Of a DNA stretch of 64,000 nt, positions 56,415 through 64,000 are shown one piece after another. The translations under genes were made by a program, and so were the position numbers. This stretch comes from Torreya grandis. Taxonomy: Eukaryota > Streptophyta > Pinopsida > Cupressales > Taxaceae. The notes under the pieces were generated by a model. It was not told the origin of the DNA. It saw only the letters and a program-made list of their open reading frames with translations, and did not search any database. The stretch lies in NCBI GenBank assembly GCA_037957365.1, contig JARHVA010000398.1, forward strand, positions 3,212,001-3,276,000, written 5' to 3'. Each line of letters begins with the position of its first letter. Positions within the stretch are counted from its first letter, which is position 1.

Positions 56415-59368
56415 TATTGGAGAGTTTTTAGTGATGCCATAAAAGTGTCCTAGTAAGTGGATGAAGAGCCTTGATAGTCTATGTGACAATGACAAAGTGT
56501 GTAATGTGCTTGTCCTAGTGTGCTTGAAGAAGGATTGGTTGATCTTTAGAGCTTGCTTGGTTTGATATTTTAGGGATGAGTCTAAAGTATTGATCATGTG
56601 AAATAGGTTTGATAAGAATTATTCTATGCTTTGATAGCTTTTGTTCATGATTAGATTTCATCTGGTTGATCATAGTTTTCATCTAGACACTTTGGGTTCA
56701 ATGGCAAAAAATTTGAGTAGGCAGTTTGATGACATCACCATTTCCATGTGGGAATGATTTTAGGGGACTTGGTCATATGGTTTTTTTCACATTAGTCCTT
56801 AGTTGTTATGTTCTAGATCTCAACTCATGCATCTAAGTGTGGTCAAACATATGAGGGTGCAAAGTTGGCTTCTCGGATAGAATTCACTAAGTTCCCATAC
56901 TTAGCCAAATTTGTAAAGGGTTCAAGGATATCCAAGTAAGCATTTTGATGGTATCATATCTCACATGTGTGGATGTTTCAAGAGAAGGTGATCATATGGG
57001 TTTGTTTAATTTTGAGCTTAGTTTTTTTGCACTAAAATTTAGATCATGTGATGAAGCGTGGTAATAGTTATGCATATGTAAAGTTGGGCTCCTAGGTAAT
57101 TTGACTATGTTTTTCCATAGAGAAATTTATGTGTGACAAGGAAAGATGAGTAGGCATTTTGATGATGTTAGATATTGCACGTGTGAAGGGGTCAAGAAAA
57201 ATTGATCATATGAGCTTGTTTAGTTTTGATCCTAATTAATTTTTGCTAAAATATAGATCATGTGATAAAGCATGTCAAAAGATATACTTGTTCAATGTTG
57301 GCCTCCCAAGTAAGTTTTTGACATAGTTGGATCTATGATAGAGGATTTTCAGAAGGCATTTTAATGGTGATATATCTCACACATGTGAAGGCTTTAGGAG
57401 TAGTGTGTCACATGGATTCTCATATGTGAGGAGATCATCTATTCTAAATTTGAGATCATGAATCTAAGCATAGAAAAAGTTATTAATGTTCAAAAATGGC
57501 TACTTAGGCAGATAATAAAGGTTCCCTTAGTCATTTATGCACAAGTTAAATTTTGAAAAGATCGATGGTGCATGTTTATCTAAGAATTTAGGAAGTAGAG
57601 AGATGAAGACAAGTGCATAATGTTTAAAAACTAAGAAAAGGTACAAGATAAGGATATAATGACAAGTATGTGTTCATACAGATTGATCTAATGGGGAGAG
57701 TTGATAGTTAAATACCTGATTAATCCATAAAAATTGATAGAGCATATTGAGTCAACACTTCAAGATTGCATAAAATGAGGTCAAAGTGACTAAGGTTTAA
57801 CATTTGGCATTAGTGATCTATGTGTTAAATATCAAATAAGGTTGATGGTATGTAATTTATATGAGCTAAGAGGACATGAGATGCGAGCATTGTGTTTGAA
57901 GGTTAACTGTGACCGTTGTCATTTAACTATTTGAATTTAACACAAGGAAAAACCAGACTCTATTTTTTATCCATATCTTTTGATATAAGTCCAATTTACT
58001 AGTGATATAAAAATAAAAGATGAAGAGGACTCTAATGTGCATCTAATGAACCTAATTTGAAGATCTATAAGTGTGTATAATCAAATATATTAATGTTCAA
58101 ATTTGACTATGTGTTCATGCTTGTTTTGTAAGTGACCCAAGAAGGATGTTTGAGCTTGTGTTGATGTTGTTTTGATGTATCATGATGAATTATATATTGG
58201 ATCACATTGTAGAATCCATGAAGATGTTATGTGTGTATTTAGAGGTGTGATCAATCTATACTGAGTATGAACAATGCTTAATAAGTTGACTATGTATTCA
58301 TTTATGATGTTCCTATGCACCAGGTCAGTGTTTGATTTTTTTAAGCATACACAGAGGTGAGATAAGATGAATATGATAATTTTAGGATGTATAAGGGGAC
58401 ATAAGGAGTGTGACCATGTATTTTAAAGTGGTTATGTGTTCTTTTTTTTTTTTTCTTAAGGGTGTGTTAAAAGGGTGCATAGGTCCCTGTGATACCTATA
58501 AGAGCTACAAGGGCCTTATTAAAAGGTGTAGCTACTTAAGGATGACCCATAGATGGTATGAACAGCATATGAAGATTTTTTTAATCCATGTTTTCATGTG
58601 AGAGATACCTTAAGGGCTAAGGCATGCCTAATGTCTGACCAAGGTTTTGATTATCAAGTATGCTCTATAAATAGTGAAACTAAAGATGATGGTTTCTAGA
58701 CTTTTGTGTAAGAGATTTGAGAGAGGCTTGTGTGTGTTTTGTGGAGTAAATGATGGGTAGAGTGACTTGAGAATGAATTTAAGAGTAGAATATATTAAGG
58801 ATAATTTGTGACCTGTAGGTCATAATTCTATTAGTAGGATAGTGCTCTTGCAGATTGAGGGTAAGCAAAGGTGAAGATTGATAAGGAGAGGTCCATCATC
58901 AAGTGTTATATACATCAATTAAAAGGTGGTTGTGTTCATAGGTGTTATTTTGGTAGCTCAACATCTAAGGTGGTTTTAGCTTCCTTACAAGGTAAAACTT
59001 GTTAAAATGTCTAGTTGTTATTGTAGCTTAGCTAGGCAGGTGTGGTATCACCTTGTGGGATTGAAGTCTCACTAAATAGAAAAATTAATTCCTTGATCAT
59101 CTATATATGGTATAAATTAGATCTTGTTTTTATAGGAAAATATTCCAATTTTAGGTTCTAGTGGGTTTTCTCCCTTAAGAGGGTTTTCATGTATGTCATG
59201 TGTTATGTGATTGATTGTGCATTATCTTTGTTGCTCATTGATATGAATGTTGTGTATAATTCATGAATTCTTGTGGTATCTAATTAAGTGTTTGAAAATA
59301 TAAGAATTCAAGTTAGATTATTTTGTCTCACTAATTCACCCCCCCTCTTTGTGATGGTACCTCTAATA
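56415..59368 (+). repeat. 3' LTR of copia element F
   Basis: 2954 bp, paired with 49157-52134. It ends CTCTAATA and is followed by the target duplicate GTAAC at 59369-59373, after which element E gag resumes on the minus strand. Confidence 0.9.
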
Positions 59369-59373
59369 GTAAC

Positions 59374-60132
59374 ACCATTTTCGGTCGCATTGTGGTTGTA
59401 ATCATGCGAAGAGTATGAATTTTAGATTGGTACAGGCCACATGCCCACATACACCTTGAATAATTAAATCTTCATATACTCATTAAAATATTCATCATAC
59501 GAGGTGGGCTCATGCTTAAGGACCTCAAGGTGAACCTCCTAGCTCAATGTTCATGTGAACATATCATAAAGATGATCATTCAAGAACCTTGTTCTACATG
59601 TATGGATAGTAGAATTCCACTTATGCATAAAATCAAAGTTAAACTCACCTATGGCCAATGCCATGGAGGTGAGTGATTAGATGGAAATGTTAAATGATCT
59701 GGAGATATCAAAATACTAGAGGAAATAATCCATAAAGAGCTGGAAACTAGTGAGAGAATCTAGAGGCAAATTTTGAAACCAAAAAAGAGCTTCAGCTCAT
59801 AGAGAATGAGTGAAGAGCTTAAACATAATATCTTCATCATATTCTAAATCCATACATGTTATTATGAATGTTGTAATATGATTTTTGGTACTTTATTCTC
59901 AAGTCCTATTGAACTTAGGTAGTTCAAGGATAAGAGTAGGAAAGGGAATAACATGTACCTAATGGGCTAAAAGATTCTAATGGAGATCCTCATAGGCACT
60001 ATTAATATTAGGCTAGCGATGAGCTCTAAAATGAAGCTCATGATGGTAATGATTCTACTTATACCCTTAGACATTATCATATCCATGACCATGGAGAAGA
60101 AGATGTTGAGATGGTTCTTGTTATGGGGGATG
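59374..60132 (-). pseudogene. Element E gag core remnant
   Basis: Minus-strand reading from about 60000: LILELPKFNRT, then CMDLEYDEDIMFKLFTHSL, stop, AEALFWFQNLPLDSLTSFQLFMDYF, and later VLKHEPTSYDEYFNEY. This is the plant gypsy Retrotrans_gag layout (LPKFDGTGDP, then LF-x-SL-x-GAA-x-WY-x-LP-x-SI-x-SF-x-EL-x-F). It is interrupted at 59373 by element F. The right end of this interval (59961-60132) is one copy of the 172-bp duplication. Confidence 0.65.
59961..60132. repeat. 172-bp direct duplication, left copy
   Basis: Starts AATGGGCTAAAAGATTC and ends GGGGGATG. The right copy at 60844-61015 differs at five positions, all transitions, and has no indel. The LTR fragment at 60133-60843 sits exactly between the copies. 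The duplicated text is part of element E gag. Confidence 0.9.
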
Positions 60133-60843
60133 TGTTAGGGTGTGGAGCTAAAAGCTTCAATTGTTGTAGACATGAAGAAACAAGAGGTTGCTAAAGATCC
60201 AGAAGTACTGGCATTGGCAGCATGACCGACGTTGGTCATTACCAGTGCAGAAGGCAATCGACGTTGGCAGGTAGTCGGTCAACGTCGGTAGCACCAGGGA
60301 AGTAGGGACCGACGTCGGTCACCTGTGTGTTCCAGAACTGCTGTTGATGAATAGTCAGTTAAGTAAAGCGAGTGTTTGCATGTTAAATGACTAATTATAG
60401 TCACGAGCTGCGTGTCTAATTATTGTAGTTAGAGTTCTATTTTTGTATGCATGGGATTCTATTTAAAGACCCATGAGGCATGTATTGTAATTAAAGCAAG
60501 CAAGTAAAGCATTGAAGCATTGAAGCAAGGTCAATGAGATCTACAGGTGTAAGGTCAAGGAGATCAGCTGAAGTATTCAAGGAGGGACAACAACTCAGGT
60601 TGTTGAGTTGGTTGTGTTGAGCAAGAAAGAGAGGGAAGAAGGTCTTGAGGTGTGGCAAGCCTTTGAGGTGGAGGAAGAAGTGGCATCTTCCTTATTGTAT
60701 TTTCTTCTAGTAGTATTTAATACAAGAGTGTGTATTGTCTCTCAAATTCTTTGCTGTCTCAAGTTTCTAGTTACTTAATCATTTTGGTATAATTTCGTGT
60801 TTAATTGCTTATAAGAAAGTAATCAATTGTGCTTTTGTTGGAT
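60133..60843 (+). repeat. End-truncated LTR related to C1, inside element E gag
   Basis: Starts TGTTAGGG-TGTGGAGCTAAAAGC like the C1 LTRs and shares the CGACGTCGGTC site cluster, the TATA-like CTATTTAAAGA (about 60460), and the tail AATCAATTGTGCTT. It is about 710 bp against 1170 bp and belongs to a diverged subfamily. The normal end GGGGTTCCTAACA is missing, and the 172-bp gag duplication follows directly. No internal region or second LTR is present. Confidence 0.75.
60307..60320. promoter_or_regulatory. Palindrome GACCGACGTCGGTC in the LTR fragment
   Basis: The same 14-bp palindrome as at 1266 and 4523, with neighbouring half-sites GACCGACGTTGGTC (about 60221), ATCGACGTTGG and GTCAACGTCGG. 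It is conserved although the rest of this LTR is clearly diverged from the C1 LTRs. Confidence 0.55.
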
Positions 60844-61015
60844 AATGGGCTAAAGGATTCTAATGGAGATCCTCATAGGCACTATTAATATTAGGCTAGT
60901 GATGAGCTCTAAAATGAAGCTCATGATGGTAATGATTTTACTTATACCCTTAGACATTATCATATCCATGACCATGGAGAGGAAGATGCTGAGATGGTTC
61001 TTGTTATGGGGGATG
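60844..61015. repeat. 172-bp direct duplication, right copy
   Basis: Partner of 59961-60132. On its right it continues smoothly into element E gag, whereas the left copy continues smoothly on its left, so both outer junctions look native and only the inner ones are new. Confidence 0.9.
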
Positions 61016-61862
61016 CTCATGCTGAAAATCATCTCTACCATGGGGTGGGGAATGACCATAGGATGGATACCATTTGCCATGGGGGTGATGAGAAGATGTG
61101 GTATACTCATATAAATGGTCATGATGACCTAAGTATTCATGATGCTAGCTATATGCCATCAGTTGAGGGTCAATCGAAGGGTGATGATGCTCAAGATAGG
61201 CATCCTATGAATCTATAGTCTATAGGTGGTAATCAAAATTAACATACTCATCTGAGACCCTAAAGGAAGGGCTAGAACGATGGTAGGAAACCTCATGATA
61301 TATATACCTCACTGAGTTGGAATAGATATGACCCATAACATGGATGTGAGGGTGTTATTGTTGTAGTCTCCTACCAAGAAAGAGGTAGGGAAATCATGTG
61401 ATAACTAGTCAAGGAACTCGAAACTAAATGAGTGTAAGCTTTGTCTCTAGAAGAAACACGTCATTAACTCCTAGGGGGAGAAGGATGAACTTTATTCACC
61501 TGAAGGTTTCTAAAATAGTCATCAATGATCACATGTAGCTCATCAGGTCCTAATTGCACAAAGGGATCCTCATCACCTCAAACAGTTGAATGAGTCACAA
61601 CATGAGGCTTAGAATAAACATCCTTAGATAAATGAAGCTTGGATTGGTAAAAAGGAGACTAAGTTTGTTGGTTATAGTCCTACCAATCTTTATCCCTTTA
61701 GAATGTGAGAGGGTGTAGGTCATTATTATGGGTTGAGGGAACCTTCTAGATCCTATGGTGTCTATGGTGTTCCATTTTGGCCATGACTTACTCATGAGTG
61801 ATTTTAGAGATAAGGCCATGAATCTGATTGAATTGGCATCCCGATGGTGGGAGGCTAGCCAT
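61016..61862 (-). pseudogene. Element E gag N-terminal remnant, His/Tyr/Pro-rich
   Basis: An ATG at 61862 (minus) gives MASLPPSGCQFNQIHGLIS and continues with several stops through VQLGPDELHVIIDDYFRN and a His/Pro/Tyr-rich segment (EHHHPSIDPQ, HHEYLGHHDHLYEY, HPHGKWYPSYGHSPPHG, about 61190-61020). Similar low-complexity N-terminal extensions precede the gag domain in large plant gypsy elements. The alternative hydrophobic minus-strand frame at 61595-62005 and the Met/Ile-rich frames at 60850-61122 are shadows of it. Confidence 0.5.
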
Positions 61863-62092
61863 GGATGCAATGAAATAATAAAAACATGGAAGGTAATATA
61901 AAAGGCACATAGATTGAAAACTAATAGGGAGAATGACATAGAACCAAAGCATAAGAAAATAACCAAGGTGAGAGCTGAAACACAACTAAAAGCAAAGCCC
62001 AACAACTAATACAGGGGAGTTGGCTAAGAGATCTCTAAATGGGATAGAACTAGAGTAAGACCATATGTGGGGTCCCAATAGGCATTCTATAA
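61863..62092 (-). other. Element E leader with a possible primer binding site
   Basis: Between the 5' LTR (62093) and the presumed start codon on the minus strand. TGGGACCCCACATATGG (minus, 62077-62061), about 15 bases from the LTR, begins with the obligatory TGG and might be the PBS, but it does not match a common primer tRNA that I can name. Confidence 0.35.
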
Positions 62093-63669
62093 TGTAGCTC
62101 CAAGAATCTGAATGGAACCACTAGTGTTTGGTAGGGGGTACACAGGGTACTTAAATAAACCACTAGGAGGATAGAAGGCTCAAGGCTTGTATGGGAAATA
62201 AGAGATTTATAATGGCTATCTAGTTTACCAGCTTACACCAAGATATACATAGAATTGTAAACTAGGATAAGGATAACATGATAAAGTGCATAAAGGATGT
62301 AGGTATCTCTAGTGGATCTAACCATAGTAAATCAATTAGCTAATACTAGACAACTGATTGCATACAAAATGTGGAAACAATAATGTCAAATAAAAAGAGC
62401 TAACAAATGATATGCAAACTTAAAAGCAAAGGCACTTTCAGGCCAAATTAAAGATGTTTTAATAAATAAAAATGTTTTCAATCAATGTTTCAAAATCTTG
62501 CCTAGTCTAACTTTGATCCATCTTTTACTTTCAACACTATTACTTTCTAACAATGCAATTTTCTAGTTTAGCAAGAGAGAGGGATTGTTTAAGTAAGTTG
62601 TATAGATTATTTTGAGCATACAAAATCCTACTATGTAATGAGAAACATTTCTAATACAATCATAATATATGATGAGATATATTTAAAGCAATGGATATAA
62701 TCTTTAACCACATACAAATGCATAAGCTTCAAAAACTATCCTAGATAATGCTTTAACAAGCTAAATCACTAAAACAAATCAAACCCTAGCATGTATATTA
62801 TTGCAAATAAATAATATTTCTAATTTTAAAAGTAAAGTGTCCTCACATCAAACTCAATAAATATGTGCAAAATTTATACCAACTGATTATCTAAGCTAGG
62901 AAGTAAGAGAGGAACAAGATCAGGCTGTGTGTGAGCTGAGTCCATACCAAGAGCCAAAAGCTATGGAAGAGGTGAAGGAAAAACTACCAATTTATGAGAG
63001 ATCTAATGTAAAGAGTACAAAAAATAGGTATAATTGAGTCTTGAGGGAGTAAGGATCAACCTACAAGCTTTAGTAACACTATAGAGAGTAATGTGAATCA
63101 CCAAGATAAGTTGTAGTAGAGTAGGGCATCCCCTGTCACAATGAAAGCTATTGTGCCGAGCAAGAACCAAGAGAGATTCAAAGAGGCAACCAATATTTGA
63201 GTGTGATGATCAGATCAAGAATCTAGGAGAGAGTGAAGAGAGAGGCTCAATTGAATGATAAAAATGCATATATCTCAACCTTAATTTGCCAAAAAACCAA
63301 AAACTATCCATTTTTAGCTATTTGGGCCCAAACAAGGCACTTTTTCATGTGTTATATCTAGATCATGGATTTTGTGAATGAAACATGTGGCCTAGGCCAT
63401 GGGTTTCCTCCCTAATCCATTACCTAAGTCAAAAGGCCACCTAGGGTGGTTAACAAGTCTCTGAAAGGGCCTCAGGGGTATCGAGAGAGCTTGTCTATCA
63501 TGTAAAAGGTCTAAGATGGAATGCAGATGTATAAGGGATGAGAATATGATGGGGGAAAGGTCCAAGCAAGGGAGAGATGCCTCAAAGTGGGATAACCATG
63601 GTCAATAATATATACATGAGTTGATGTGTAATCATATGGAGGAGTAGGGTCATGAGAAGCATGACTACA
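62093..63669 (-). repeat. Right LTR of element E (5' LTR)
   Basis: 1577 bp, TGTAGCTCCA to GACTACA, paired with 43718-45310 along its whole length with many point changes. It is followed at 63670 by the target duplicate GGTAG. The frames in its terminal part (for example 63511-63924 minus) cross the LTR border and are not genes. Confidence 0.85.
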
Positions 63670-63674
63670 GGTAG

Positions 63675-64000
63675 CATGGTTGAAGACAAGGTTGTTCATA
63701 TTTATCATCATAGTCATGCAGGGGAAGTGTAGGATTATCATAGGATTGATATGGAAAATAAAGAGGATAAGGGTGATACTCTTGATGGTAAGGAGGGCAA
63801 CAAGATTAAGAAGGCTACTGAGGTATATAATTGTGGTCATAGTGAGGTTAATAAGGAGTACTATAAAATTGGTATGAATCATCATACTATTGATAAGGAG
63901 TACCATATGCTTGATATGCCTCATAAATTTGAATGGAATTGAAATCTACTTCAAACTCAACCATAACAACCTCATTAAAATAATGAATTGTGTTAGTTCC
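63675..64000 (-). pseudogene. Element G polyprotein remnant, right part
   Basis: Read on the minus strand from the window edge: TNTIHYFNEVVMVEFEVDFNSIQIYEAYQ, then a Tyr/Pro-rich tract with four stops (YDDSYQFYSTPY, PHYDHNYIPQ, PPYHQEYHPYPLYFPYQSYD). It joins across element E, at the GGTAG duplicate, to the remnant at 41970-43717. The Tyr/Pro-rich character continues on that side (PYYIPYQPSYVPYPHE), which supports one original reading frame. The family is not identified. Confidence 0.45.

Larger units (their letters stand above)
49157..59368 (+). mobile_element. Element F: full-length Ty1/copia element nested in E
   Basis: A 10.2-kb element, plus strand, with LTRs 49157-52134 and 56415-59368, PBS at 52137, PPT at 56399-56414, and gag, protease, integrase, RT and RNase H remnants in copia order. 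The flanking 5-mers TTAAC (49152) and GTAAC (59369) are a near-perfect target duplication. It interrupts the gag of element E on the opposite strand. Frameshifts and stops make it defective. Confidence 0.9.
43718..63669 (-). mobile_element. Element E: Ty3/gypsy element (Tat-like), minus strand, host to nested insertions
   Basis: Direct repeats 43718-45310 and 62093-63669 with TGTAG...CTACA termini are flanked by a perfect 5-bp target duplication GGTAG (43713-43717 and 63670-63674). A minus-strand purine tract abuts the left LTR, so transcription runs right to left. Removing copia F (49157-59368) and the LTR fragment at 60133-60843 leaves roughly 9 kb. Gag, zinc-knuckle, protease and RNase H-like remnants follow in that order on the minus strand; RT and integrase were not recognised. 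Confidence 0.8.

Noticed and set aside
55905..56453. Envelope-like gene in element F
   Set aside because: Some copia lineages have one here, but the two short frames show no signal peptide, clear membrane span or coiled coil, so I list the region only as unassigned.
60850..61218. Met/Ile-rich frames on both strands (60850-61122 minus, 60863-61114 plus, 60994-61218 plus)
   Set aside because: They are alternative frames of the His/Pro/Tyr-rich gag segment of element E, and one of them runs across the edge of the 172-bp duplication.
61595..62005. Hydrophobic 136-codon minus-strand frame as a membrane protein
   Set aside because: It overlaps the gag start of element E in another frame. The hydrophobicity comes from T-rich codons and no relative is recognised.

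Overview
This window looks like heterochromatic, retrotransposon-packed nuclear DNA from a land plant with a large genome. A gymnosperm or similarly inflated genome is my inference, based on AT-rich intergenic DNA, several nested LTR retrotransposons with long LTRs, initiator-Met-type primer binding sites, and coding remnants broken mainly by stop codons. I see no intact host gene, no rRNA gene, no functional tRNA gene and no CRISPR array. Elements are lettered A-I here for reference only.

Left part (1-15.6 kb). Element A (+) has LTRs at <1-986 and 7463-8888. Its internal region is only about 2 kb once the insertion is removed. It encodes a gag-like protein with a G-patch and two CCHC knuckles and no recognisable pol. 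A complete but gutted Ty1/copia element (C1, 1087-5514, TSD TATAT) sits just after A's primer binding site. A itself lies inside the reverse transcriptase of a Ty3/gypsy element B, whose RT, RNase H and integrase resume at 8889 and run to 11106 in one frame with many stops. Beyond B are an imperfect GAAGGG-type repeat field, a possible exon-like remnant and a tRNA-derived SINE-like module.

Middle part (15.6-42 kb). On the minus strand lies an LTR with a polypurine tract (element I, 15650-16349) and an unidentified coding remnant. Next is a plus-strand gypsy ruin C: a gag-like region near 19-20 kb, a roughly 100-bp tandem repeat array at 23-23.9 kb, then an RNase H tail and integrase at 24.8-26.3 kb. 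Element D (28303-37111) has LTRs of about 2.6-3 kb around a 2-kb internal region without recognisable coding. D shares terminal, PBS and PPT sequences with A, so A and D look like members of one non-autonomous long-LTR lineage. A solo LTR (H, 28373-29549, TSD ATAGC) lies in D's 5' LTR.

Right part (42-64 kb). A minus-strand polyprotein remnant G is split by element E (43718-63669, minus strand, perfect 5-bp TSD GGTAG nearly 20 kb apart). E is a gypsy element with gag, zinc-knuckle, aspartic protease and RNase H-like remnants, in the style of the Tat lineage. E's gag is in turn interrupted by a 10.2-kb Ty1/copia element F (49157-59368; LTRs about 2.95 kb; gag, protease, integrase, RT and RNase H all recognisable) and by an end-truncated LTR related to C1 (60133-60843) flanked by a 172-bp direct duplication.

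The inferred order of events is G, then E, then F and the C1-like LTR in E; separately B, then A, then C1; and D, then H. All assignments rest on reading the sequence by eye. Identity estimates are approximate and no database search was possible.
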